Part shown: positions 33,005 through 40,899 of the stretch, piece by piece
Layout: every line of letters starts with the position of its first letter
Position numbering within the stretch: position 1 is the first letter of the stretch
Assembly: GCF_041714655.1 (NCBI RefSeq)
Contig: NZ_CP168219.1
Location: forward strand, 1,364,001 to 1,428,000
DNA length: 64,000 nt
Direction of reading: 5' to 3'
Origin: Pseudoroseicyclus_A sp041714655
GTDB taxonomy: Bacteria > Pseudomonadota > Alphaproteobacteria > Rhodobacterales > Rhodobacteraceae
Made by a program: the position numbers and the translations under genes
Notes under the pieces: model-generated
The model's database searches: none
What the model saw: the letters and a program-made list of their open reading frames with translations, nothing else
What the model was told of the DNA's origin: nothing

Positions 33005-35290
33005 TCAGGCCACGTACCAGCCGGCGCGGCTCAGCCATTGCCGGAGCGGCCCCCGGATCGATTGCTCGCCGCTCTCGCGCGCGCGGTCGATCTCGGCGCG
33101 CACCTCGCGAAGGTCGACCGAGCGCAGAAGGTGTTTCACCGGCCCGATGGAGGCGGGGCGCATCGACAGGCTCGTGAAGCCGAGCGCCGCGAAGCAGAGC
33201 GCCTCGAGCGGCCGCCCCGCATCCTCCCCGCAGAAGGACAGCGGCGTGTCCGCGGCGCGGCATTTCTCGGCGATCAGCTCGAGAAAGCTGAGGAAGCTCA
33301 CGTCGAGCGTGTCATAGCGGCGGCGGACACGCTCGTTCTCGCGGTCGGCCGCGAAGAAGAACTGCTTGAGATCGTTGCCGCCGATCGAGATGAAATCCAC
33401 CTCCTCGAAGAAGGCCGCCGGCGCATAGGCGAGGCTCGGCGTCTCCAGCATTGCGCCGACCTCGGTGGTCTGCGGCAGCACATGGCCGAGGATGCGCTCG
33501 CGGTCCATCGCCTTGTCGAACTCGGCCCGCGCATCGCGGAACTCGTTCGGATGGGCGATGAAGGGGAACATGACGCTGAGCGGCCGGCCGTTCGCGGCGC
33601 GGATCAGCGCCTGAAGCTGCATCCGCAGCACCCCCGGCTTGTCGAGCCCGACGCGGATCGCCCGCCAGCCCATCGCCGGGTTCGGCTCGTCATTGGGCTT
33701 CATGTAGCTGAGGACCTTGTCCGAGCCGATGTCGAGCGTGCGGAAGGCGACGCGCTTGCCGCCGGCGGCGTCCATCACCCGCGAATAGAGCGCCGAGAGC
33801 TCGGCGCGCTTCGGCATCTGGTTGCGGATGAGGAATTGCAGCTCGGTGCGGAAGAGCCCGACCCCCTCGGCGCCCGAGGAGGGCAGGGAGGGCAGGTCGG
33901 CCATCAGCCCGGCATTCATCTGCAGCGAGATCGTCGTGCCGCAGCGCGCCGTCGCCGGCAGCTCGCGGATCGAGGCGTAGCGCTCGAGCGCCCGCTCGGC
34001 CATGGCGATCTTGTCGCCGAAGGCTTTCTTGACCTGCTCGTCCGGCCGCAGGTGCACCACGCCCTGGTCGCCATCGACGAGGATGGCATCGCCGTTCAGC
34101 GCCTCGGTCAGGACGCCGCGGGCATGGATCACCAGCGGGATCGCCCAGGCCCGGGCGACGATGGCGGCATGGGAGCCGACGGAGCCCTCTTCCAGCACGA
34201 TGCCCTTGAGGCGCTTGCCGTAGTCGAGAAGCTCGCCTGGCCCGATGTTGCGGGCGACGAGCACCGGGTTGTCCGGCATCTCGGCCCCGGTGTCGCGGCC
34301 CTGGCCGGTGAGGATCCTCAGGAGCCGGTTGGACAGGTCGTCGAGGTCATGCAGCCGGTCACGCAGATAGGCGTCGCCCGACTGGCCCATGCGGGCGCGG
34401 GCGAGGCCCTGCTCCTTCTCCACCGCCGCTTCGGCGGAGAGGCCGGCGGCGACGTCGGCCTCCATCCGCCGCATCCACGAGCGCGAATTGGCGAACATCC
34501 GGTAGGCTTCCAGCACCTGGATCTGCTCGGCATCGACCGAGCGAGCGGTCGAGAGCATGTCGTCCACCATCGAGCGGAGCTGTTCGACGGCGGCGCGGAG
34601 CCGGCCGAGCTCGACCTCGGGATCCTCCGAGATCGGGTTGGTGACGACGACGCGGGGCTCGTGCAGATAGACATTGCCGGCGGCGGCGCCCTCCTGGCCC
34701 TGCGTGCCCCGGAAGAGCACGGGATGCGTGTGACGCGCCGAAAGCGCAGCGCCCTCGCCGACGAAGGCGCCGAGCTCGGCCATCTCGGCCAGCACCATGG
34801 CGACGACCTCGAGCGCATAGATCTCGTCGGCGGTATATTCGCGCGCGGCCTTGGACTGGACGACGAGCACGCCGAGCCGGTCGCCGAGCCGCTGGATCGG
34901 CACGCCGCAGAAGGAGGAGAAGCGCTCCTCCCCCGTCTCGGGCATGTAGCGGAAGCCGGGGGCGGCGGGGGCATCGGCGGTGTTGATGATCGTCCGGCTG
35001 CGGGCCGTGCGGCCGACGAGCCCCTCGCCGAGCCGCATCCGCGTCTGGTGGACGGCCTCGGGCATGAGGCCCTCGGTCGCGCAGAGCTCCAGCGTCTCGG
35101 CATCGCGGAAGAGGTAGATCGAGCAGACCTCGGTCTCCATCGAGGTGGCGATGAGATGGACGATCCTGTCGAGCCGCGCCTGCCCGGCGGCATCTTCTGC
35201 CAGCGCCTCGCGGAGCCGGCCGAGGAGCTTGCGGCTCTCTGTCTCCGGGCTCACCTCCGGCGACGCGGCAATGTCCGGTTGATCTGTCAT
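33005..35290 (-). CDS. ptsP: Nitrogen PTS enzyme I (PtsP), phosphoenolpyruvate-protein phosphotransferase
   Basis: EI-Ntr takes phosphate from PEP and passes it to NPr, heading a regulatory phosphorelay linked to nitrogen and carbon status. The 761 residues show a GAF domain (about 20-165, with EVCSIYLFRDAETLELCAT), then the enzyme I domains: phospho-histidine in GSVGSHAAIVARA, GAEGVGLFRTELQF, the PEP-binding barrel with EVGAMLETPS and SIGGNDL, and the active-site cysteine in LSFCGEDAG. No npr or ptsN is nearby. Confidence 0.95.
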   Translation of the reverse strand: MTDQPDIAASPEVSPETESRKLLGRLREALAEDAAGQARLDRIVHLIATSMETEVCSIYLFRDAETLELCATEGLMPEAVHQTRMRLGEGLVGRTARSRTIINTADAPAAPGFRYMPETGEERFSSFCGVPIQRLGDRLGVLVVQSKAAREYTADEIYALEVVAMVLAEMAELGAFVGEGAALSARHTHPVLFRGTQGQEGAAAGNVYLHEPRVVVTNPISEDPEVELGRLRAAVEQLRSMVDDMLSTARSVDAEQIQVLEAYRMFANSRSWMRRMEADVAAGLSAEAAVEKEQGLARARMGQSGDAYLRDRLHDLDDLSNRLLRILTGQGRDTGAEMPDNPVLVARNIGPGELLDYGKRLKGIVLEEGSVGSHAAIVARAWAIPLVIHARGVLTEALNGDAILVDGDQGVVHLRPDEQVKKAFGDKIAMAERALERYASIRELPATARCGTTISLQMNAGLMADLPSLPSSGAEGVGLFRTELQFLIRNQMPKRAELSALYSRVMDAAGGKRVAFRTLDIGSDKVLSYMKPNDEPNPAMGWRAIRVGLDKPGVLRMQLQALIRAANGRPLSVMFPFIAHPNEFRDARAEFDKAMDRERILGHVLPQTTEVGAMLETPSLAYAPAAFFEEVDFISIGGNDLKQFFFAADRENERVRRRYDTLDVSFLSFLELIAEKCRAADTPLSFCGEDAGRPLEALCFAALGFTSLSMRPASIGPVKHLLRSVDLREVRAEIDRARESGEQSIRGPLRQWLSRAGWYVA

Positions 35291-35703
35291 GGCGCCCCTT
35301 CGCTCTCCGAGAGAGAGTTATAAGGGCTCGCGGCCGGAATTGCGATGGGCCGGACGTCGGGGAGGGGCGATTTGCCGGGTGGGCGACGGCGATCTGCCTC
35401 GCCTGGAAGCAGGGCTCGGCCCGCCGTGACGGGCGGGCTTGCGATGGCGTGGCGTCGCTCCCCCGAAGCCAAGAGGCCCGCCGGCGCCGCGCGGGGCGAG
35501 CGCCGGGCCGGGGGGTGGCGCTCCGACGGTTGGACGGCGCGCTTTATGGTGCCACACACCTCCCCGCTCGAAGCGATGCGCTGCCCCTCGAGAGCGCCAG
35601 CCCGCGGGACGGGCCGGCGCTCGCCCTGCGCCTTCGGCGCGTACCGGGGCGGGGCCCCATGTCACCGTTGCGCCGGCAACGGGATGAGGGAACCCGGCCC
35701 CCC
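35291..35703. repeat. Intergenic region with a partial, inverted copy of the foldback element
   Basis: From about 35480 to 35650 the sequence matches the reverse complement of 29695-29885, including GGGCGAGCGCCGG near one end and AGAGCGCCAGCCCGCGGGAC near the other, with a diverged centre. The terminal GTAGGGT motifs of the first copy are absent. No gene is visible in these 413 bp. Confidence 0.6.
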
Positions 35704-36633
35704 TCAATACCGCCCGAGCCGCTCCGTAAGCAGCTCGAAGAACCCGTCGGCATCCACATCGCCGATGAAGAGCGCGTTCTTGGGTCTGTCCGTCACGCCC
35801 CACCAGTCGGCGACGGTCATGCCGCGGGTCAGCTCGCTCTCCACCTCGATCTCGACATTGATCTCGCGGCCCGAGAAGAGCTCGGGCTTCAAAAGCCAGG
35901 CGATCACGCAGGGGTCGTGGAGCGGCGCGCCCTCGCCGCCGTATTTCGCCACATCGAACCGCTCGAAGAAATCCGTCCAGGCGGCGACCGTCTCGCCGAT
36001 CCTGCCGAGCGCGCGGAAGGCGTCGATCCGCGCCCGTGTCGTCAGCACCTTGTGCGTCACGTCGAGCGGCAAGACGGTGATCGGCACGCCGGATCCGAAG
36101 ACCACCGCCGCCGCCTCGGGATCGACATAGATGTTGAACTCCGCCGCCGGGGTGATGTTGCCCACCTCGAAATAGGCGCCGCCCATCAGGACGATGCGGG
36201 CGATCTTGCCGGCGATGTCAGGGGCCTTCTGCAGCGCCGCCGCGATATTCGTGAGGGGGCCGAGCGGGCAGAGAATGATCTCGCCGGGCGCCGCGCGCAG
36301 CTCCTCGATGATGCGGTCGACGGCATGGCCCTCTGTCAGCGGCAGCTCGGGCTCGTAGACATCGACGCCGTCGAGCCCGGTCTTGCCATGCACATGCTCG
36401 GCGGTCACCAGCGGCCGCTTGAGGGGCGCGTCGCATCCCGCCAGCACCGGCACATCCGTGCGCCCGGCGATCTCGCAGACGATGCGGGCATTGCGCTGGG
36501 TGAGCGCGAGGGGGACGTTGCCGGCCACCGCGGTGATCGCCCGCACCTCCAGCTCCGGCGAGGCGAGGGCGAGGAGGATGGCGACGGCATCGTCCTGGCC
36601 CGGGTCGGTGTCGATGATGATCTTCTGGGCCAT
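35704..36633 (-). CDS. Inosine-uridine preferring nucleoside hydrolase
   Basis: This enzyme cleaves ribonucleosides to base and ribose. The 309-residue protein starts with the calcium-binding signature DTDPGQDDA (residues 8-16) and continues with VAGNVPL, a GPLTNIA segment, ARIVLMGGAYFEVGNITPAAEFNIY and HDPCVIAWLL, the expected order for the family. The ATG at 36633 puts the signature close to the N-terminus. Sugar or base preference cannot be read. Confidence 0.93.
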   Translation of the reverse strand: MAQKIIIDTDPGQDDAVAILLALASPELEVRAITAVAGNVPLALTQRNARIVCEIAGRTDVPVLAGCDAPLKRPLVTAEHVHGKTGLDGVDVYEPELPLTEGHAVDRIIEELRAAPGEIILCPLGPLTNIAAALQKAPDIAGKIARIVLMGGAYFEVGNITPAAEFNIYVDPEAAAVVFGSGVPITVLPLDVTHKVLTTRARIDAFRALGRIGETVAAWTDFFERFDVAKYGGEGAPLHDPCVIAWLLKPELFSGREINVEIEVESELTRGMTVADWWGVTDRPKNALFIGDVDADGFFELLTERLGRY

Positions 36634-36968
36634 GCCGGGCTCCCCTGACTGTCGCGCCGGCCAGTTCATCACGGCCCGCCGCCAGATGCCAGCACCGCGC
36701 TCCCGGTTCCCTTAAGCTTGCGCCATCGCCGCGTGTCGGCGGGCCGGTGCCCGTTGCCGCTAGGGCGCATCGGTGGCGAATTGCCGAGCAAGGGCGGGGT
36801 GGTTTCCGCTCGCGCCGTTCGGCGGGTAAGCGCCTGTGATACATGCGGAAATCGGCGGGGAAATGTCACTCCCTGCCGGGCCTCTGGCGCTCTGCGGCGA
36901 GAGGGGCAATCTCTGTCTCAACCGCCGCGGATGAGCCGGGGCGGACGACAGACCGAAGGAGACGCTTC
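36634..36968. other. Intergenic region without recognised features
   Basis: These 335 bp between divergent genes hold no credible ORF. They should contain promoters for the nucleoside hydrolase and the EF-hand gene, but no -35/-10 pair stands out. Confidence 0.4.
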
Positions 36969-37268
36969 ATGTCCCATACCACGAAACTCACCGCCCTCGG
37001 CGCCGCGCTTCTTGCCCTCGCCACCCCCGCCCTCGCGCAGGACGAGATGGTGACGGAGACCGACCCGATGGGGGCGGAGACGCTGACCATCGAGACGCTC
37101 GACACCGATGCCGACGGCTGGGTGAGCATGGCCGAACTGGCGGCCGTCTATCCCGAGACGGGCGAAGAGGTCTTCTCTGCCGCCGATGCGAATGCGGACG
37201 GCTATCTCGACGCCGAGGAGCTGGAGGCCGCCGTGGCAGCCGGTCTCTTCGATGCGCCTGCGGAGTGA
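36969..37268 (+). CDS. Exported EF-hand calcium-binding protein
   Basis: A 99-residue protein with a signal peptide (residues 1-24, cleavage after ALA) and two EF-hand loops: DTDADGWVSMAEL and DANADGYLDAEEL, each with Asp/Asn/Asp/Gly ligands and a terminal Glu. It is therefore likely a periplasmic calcium-binding protein. The ATG at 36969 was chosen because it starts the signal peptide. Confidence 0.88.
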   Translation: MSHTTKLTALGAALLALATPALAQDEMVTETDPMGAETLTIETLDTDADGWVSMAELAAVYPETGEEVFSAADANADGYLDAEELEAAVAAGLFDAPAE

Positions 37269-37359
37269 CGCGGGCCGCGTGATGCTGTTCGTTTGACCAG
37301 GCCGGCGGGGTGGCCTCCTCCCTTGCCACCCCGCCGCGCCGCCCGGTCAGCCCGGGGCA

Positions 37360-37917
37360 TCAGCCCCGGGCGAGGGCGGCGACCCCTGTCCGCGCCAGCT
37401 CGTCGAGCCCGAGCGGCCGCATGAGATCCGCGAAAGCGTCGATCTTCTCGGGCGTGCCCGTCACCTCGAAGGTGAAGCTCTCCAGCGTGGAATCGACGAC
37501 ATTGGCGCGGAAGATTTCGGCGAGCCTCAGCGCCTCGATGCGCTTCTCGCCGGTGCCCGCCACCTTGAAGAGCGCCAGCTCACGCTCGACGGCGCGGCCC
37601 TCGACGGTGAGGTCATGAACCTCCTGCACCACGACGATCCGCCCGAGCTGGGCCTTGATCTGCTCGACGATGTGATCCGTCCCCGAGGTGACGATGGTGA
37701 TCCTCGAGAAATGCCCCTCGTGATCCACCTCGGCGACCGTCAGGCTGTCGATATTGTAGCCCCGGCCCGCGAAGAGCCCGATGACCCGGGCAAGGACGCC
37801 CGGCACGTTCTCGACGATGACGGCGAGCGTGTGCTTGCGGATCGTCTCGTCCGCCGTCGAGCGGAGGTTGTAGACGCTGTGGCTCGTGGAGCCTTGTTCG
37901 ATCTTGAGGGCGTTCAT
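37360..37917 (-). CDS. ilvH: Acetolactate synthase small (regulatory) subunit
   Basis: IlvH activates the large subunit and carries the valine feedback site. The 185-residue product has an N-terminal ACT domain (HTLAVIVENVPGVLARVIGLF, with GRGYNIDSLTV) and a C-terminal domain. Instead of following ilvB directly, it starts one base after the ParE toxin stop codon, so its translation probably depends on ribosomes finishing the toxin gene. Confidence 0.96.
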   Translation of the reverse strand: MNALKIEQGSTSHSVYNLRSTADETIRKHTLAVIVENVPGVLARVIGLFAGRGYNIDSLTVAEVDHEGHFSRITIVTSGTDHIVEQIKAQLGRIVVVQEVHDLTVEGRAVERELALFKVAGTGEKRIEALRLAEIFRANVVDSTLESFTFEVTGTPEKIDAFADLMRPLGLDELARTGVAALARG

Positions 37918-37918
37918 G

Positions 37919-38248
37919 TCAGGCCTCGTTGGGGTCCGTTGGAAAGGCCAGTGCGGCCAGGTCTCGCCGGCCGTGGGGCAGGGCGAGGATCGTGATGGTG
38001 TCGTGCGTCTCTCGGTAGACGATCAGGTGCTGGCCGGCCCGGAGCTGGCTGATGCCTTCGTGACCCGGTGCGCCGGTCAGCATGGAGAGGCTCCGCCCCC
38101 TCACATGCCCGGCGGCGATGGCCGAGAGACGCGCCGTCAGAGCTTCGGAATACCGGATGACCTGTGCTCGGCCGAAGGCCTCCAACGTCCACGTCTGGAT
38201 GTCCTCGAATTCGGTCATGGCCCGGGCTGTGAAGACGATGGCTTTCAT
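37919..38248 (-). CDS. parE: RelE/ParE-family toxin
   Basis: A 109-residue protein of the ParE/RelE fold: an N-terminal helical hairpin (FTARAMTEFEDIQTWTLEAFG), then strands ending in GQHLIVYRETHDTITILALPHGRRD. ParE toxins poison gyrase; RelE relatives cut mRNA, and the two cannot be separated here. It overlaps its antitoxin gene by 4 bp and sits between ilvB and ilvH, all on one strand. Confidence 0.88.
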   Translation of the reverse strand: MKAIVFTARAMTEFEDIQTWTLEAFGRAQVIRYSEALTARLSAIAAGHVRGRSLSMLTGAPGHEGISQLRAGQHLIVYRETHDTITILALPHGRRDLAALAFPTDPNEA

Positions 38249-38523
38249 CCCGCATGGCGCTTCTCGCCGTTCCGCTCCAGCACTTCATTGGTCACGCGTT
38301 CGATGACATCCTGCCAGGGCTCGTCGATGATCTCATGCGTCCTGGGATCCGCCAGCAGCTCGTCCAGATACTCGGTCACCCGGCGCACCCGCTCCTCGTC
38401 CTCCTCCAAGAGCCGCAGCCCCGCCCGCATCGCCTCGCTGGCGTTCTGGTAGCGGCCGGAGGCGACCAGCCTGTCGAGCAGGCTGGCCTGGTGATCGGTG
38501 AGGACGACGTTGCGGGTGGGCAT
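38245..38523 (-). CDS. parD: ParD/CC2985-family antitoxin
   Basis: The 92-residue protein has an N-terminal ribbon-helix-helix (RNVVLTDHQASLLDRLVASG, then NASEAMRAGLRLLEE) for DNA binding and an acidic C-terminal arm that would neutralise the toxin. The ATG at 38523 has GGAGA upstream on the minus strand. It begins 42 bp after the ilvB stop and overlaps parE. Confidence 0.9.
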   Translation of the reverse strand: MPTRNVVLTDHQASLLDRLVASGRYQNASEAMRAGLRLLEEDEERVRRVTEYLDELLADPRTHEIIDEPWQDVIERVTNEVLERNGEKRHAG

Positions 38524-38565
38524 GGGCTCTCTCCTTTTATTGGCAATATATGCCAATCCCTGTCG

Positions 38566-40308
38566 TCAGACCAGCGCCCCGCCTTCGACGAAGGCCGCCG
38601 CCTCCGCCGCAAGCAGCATCTCGTTATGCGCCTTGCCGGAGGGGATCATCGGGAAGCAGTTCTCGTGCTTCTCGACGAGGCAGTCGAAGACCACCGGCCC
38701 GTCGTGCTCGATCATCTCCATGATCGCGTCATCGAGCTTCGAAGGGTCGGAGCACTGGATGCCCTTGGCGCCGAAGGCCTCCGCCAGCTTGACGAAATCG
38801 GGCAGCGCCTCCGACCAGCTCTGCGAATAGCGCTCGCCATGGAGCAGCTCCTGCCACTGGCGCACCATCCCCAACCGCTCGTTGTTGAGGATGAACTGCT
38901 TCACCGGGGTGCGGAACTGCATCGCTGTTCCGAGCTCCTGCATGTTCATCAGCCACGAGGCCTCGCCGGCGACGTTGATGACCAGGCTCTCGGGATGGGC
39001 GATCTGCACGCCGATCGAGGCGGGGAAGCCGTAGCCCATGGTGCCGAGCCCGCCGGAGGTCATCCAGCGGTTCGGGTCCTCGAAGCCGAGGAACTGCGCG
39101 GCCCACATCTGGTGCTGGCCGACCTCGGTCGTGATGTAGCGGTCATGGCCCTTGGTCAGCGCCTCGAGCCGCTGCAGCGCGTATTGCGGTTTGATCACCT
39201 TGTCGGAGCCCTGGTAGCTCAGGCAGTCCGAGCGCTTCCACGCCGCGATCTGCCGCCACCAGCCCGCCAGCTCGGCCCGCGCCGTCTTGCGGCCGCGCGC
39301 CGTCCAGATGGCCAGCGCCTCTTCGAGGACGGTGGCGACATCGCCGATGATCGGCAGGTCGACGCGGATGATCTTGTTGATCGACGAGGCGTCGATGTCG
39401 ATATGCACCTTCGTCGAGCCGGGGGAGAACGCATCCGTCCGCCCCGTGATGCGGTCGTCGAAGCGGGCGCCGATGCAGATCATCAGGTCGCAATCATGCA
39501 TGGCCATGTTGGCCTCGTAGAGCCCGTGCATGCCGAGCATCCCCAGCCAGTGCTTGCCGGAGGCCGGATAGGCGCCGAGCCCCATCAGCGTGGAGGTGAT
39601 CGGAAAGCCGCTCGCCTCCACCAGCTCGCGCAGGAGCTGGCTGGCGCGGGGGCCGGAGTTGATGACGCCGCCGCCGGTATAGAAGATCGGCCGCTCGGCC
39701 TTTTCCATCAGGCCGACGAGCGCCTCGATGGCGGCGTTGTCGCCCTTCACCTTCGGCTGGTAGCGGGGCGCGATCTCGTCGCGGCCCGTATAGGTGCCGG
39801 AGGCGAACTGCACATCCTTCGGGATGTCGATCAGCACCGGGCCCGGGCGGCCGTGGGTGGCGACATGGAAGGCCTCGTGAAGCGTCTTGGCGAGCGCGTC
39901 GGGCTCCTTCAAGAGGTAATTGTGCTTGGTGCAGGCGCGGGTGATGCCGACCGTATCCGCCTCCTGGAAGCCGTCGGTGCCGATCATGAAGGTGGCGACC
40001 TGGCCCGAGAGCACGACGATGGGGATGGAATCCATCAGCGCGTCGGTCAGCCCGGTCACGGCATTGGTTGCGCCGGGGCCAGAGGTGACGAGGACGACGC
40101 CGGGCCGCCCGGTCGAGCGGGCATAGCCCTCGGCCATGTGCACGGCGGCCTGTTCATGGCGCACGAGGATGTGGCGAATGTCGTTCTGCTGGAAGATCTC
40201 GTCATAGATGGGCAGAACGGCGCCCCCCGGATAGCCGAAGATCGTGTCGACGCCCTGCTCCTTCAGGGCTTCGACGACCATCTTCGCTCCGGTCATTTCT
40301 CTGGACAT
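38566..40308 (-). CDS. ilvB: Acetolactate synthase large (catalytic) subunit
   Basis: This ThDP-dependent enzyme condenses pyruvate with pyruvate or 2-oxobutyrate as the first common step to valine, leucine and isoleucine. The 580 residues show GYPGGAVLPIYDE, the catalytic glutamate in RHEQAAVHMAEGYAR, and MTSGGLGTMGYGFPA. In the metal/ThDP motif the usual G-D-x-S is G-E-A-S (Glu449); I believe this variant also occurs in relatives. The ATG at 40308 was chosen; an upstream extension would overlap the attenuator region. Confidence 0.96.
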   Translation of the reverse strand: MSREMTGAKMVVEALKEQGVDTIFGYPGGAVLPIYDEIFQQNDIRHILVRHEQAAVHMAEGYARSTGRPGVVLVTSGPGATNAVTGLTDALMDSIPIVVLSGQVATFMIGTDGFQEADTVGITRACTKHNYLLKEPDALAKTLHEAFHVATHGRPGPVLIDIPKDVQFASGTYTGRDEIAPRYQPKVKGDNAAIEALVGLMEKAERPIFYTGGGVINSGPRASQLLRELVEASGFPITSTLMGLGAYPASGKHWLGMLGMHGLYEANMAMHDCDLMICIGARFDDRITGRTDAFSPGSTKVHIDIDASSINKIIRVDLPIIGDVATVLEEALAIWTARGRKTARAELAGWWRQIAAWKRSDCLSYQGSDKVIKPQYALQRLEALTKGHDRYITTEVGQHQMWAAQFLGFEDPNRWMTSGGLGTMGYGFPASIGVQIAHPESLVINVAGEASWLMNMQELGTAMQFRTPVKQFILNNERLGMVRQWQELLHGERYSQSWSEALPDFVKLAEAFGAKGIQCSDPSKLDDAIMEMIEHDGPVVFDCLVEKHENCFPMIPSGKAHNEMLLAAEAAAFVEGGALV

Positions 40309-40356
40309 GGGTCCTCGTCCTTCTCTCTCTCGGCTCTGTCGTTTCGGTGCCTTGGA

Positions 40357-40385
40357 AAACAAAAACCCCCGGCGGTGACCGGGGG
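40357..40385 (-). terminator. ilvB attenuator terminator
   Basis: On the minus strand CCCCCGG (40385-40379) and CCGGGGG (40372-40366) form a 7-bp G/C stem followed by TTTTTGTTT. It lies 49 bp before the ilvB start, downstream of a branched-chain-rich leader ORF. Confidence 0.88.
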
Positions 40386-40413
40386 CGCATGGGATCGGAA
40401 ATGGGCGTGCCGC

Positions 40414-40461
40414 TCAGGGCCCCATGCGCCTTTTTCCGATAAGGACTACGATCCGCAGCAT
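40414..40461 (-). CDS. ilv leader peptide
   Basis: A 15-codon ORF encodes MLRIVVLIGKRRMGP: six of residues 2-8 are Leu, Ile or Val, the end products of the pathway. Its last codons (40440-40421) can pair with 40401-40384 (ATCGGAAA with TTTCCGAT, and GGCGCATGGG with CCCATGCGCC), which runs into the terminator stem. A ribosome stalled on the Leu/Ile/Val codons would leave this pairing free to form and lower termination. Confidence 0.85.
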   Translation of the reverse strand: MLRIVVLIGKRRMGP

Positions 40462-40485
40462 GCCTGCCTCCATCTGGTGCGGCGG

Positions 40486-40514
40486 ACAATATGGAGCAGA
40501 TTCGGGAAGGTCAA
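40486..40514 (-). promoter_or_regulatory. Promoter of the ilv leader and operon
   Basis: TTGACC (40514-40509) and TATTGT (40491-40486) are separated by exactly 17 bp on the minus strand and lie 24 bp before the leader peptide start. Confidence 0.65.
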
Positions 40515-40899
40515 CAGGGGGCGAAGACATTTTTGGCATTTCCCGGCGCGTCTGGCGTAACTTTATGGCGCGCCGAAGGGGCGCCACGCAATGCTGCGCC
40601 GGCTGAGAGGCCCCGAAACGGGCCCGGAACGCCCCCGGCAGACCACGCGAGACCGCCCCCCGGGCCGCGCCGATCACGGGTCCGCGATTCGCGCCGCCCC
40701 GGCCGGCGACCGGCGCGCCGGCACGTCAAATCGCCCTTCTGACCCGCAAAAACGCCCGCGAAGTGGGCATTTGCGACTTCGCGTTGCGAAAAAAATGTCA
40801 AGGTGAGGTATTTCGTCGCGGTCTTTCTCGGCTAAGCTCCCCTCCACCGAAACAAGCGCCCGGGAGGAGAACCGGGGCGACCTCAGGGAGGAGATCCAC
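40515..40899. other. Intergenic region upstream of the TRAP operon
   Basis: These 385 bp hold no credible gene. GCGAAGT (40758-40764) and ACTTCGC (40776-40782) form a hairpin. TTGCGA at 40784 and GGTATT at 40807 with a 17-bp spacer are a weak promoter candidate for the TRAP genes. Confidence 0.4.
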
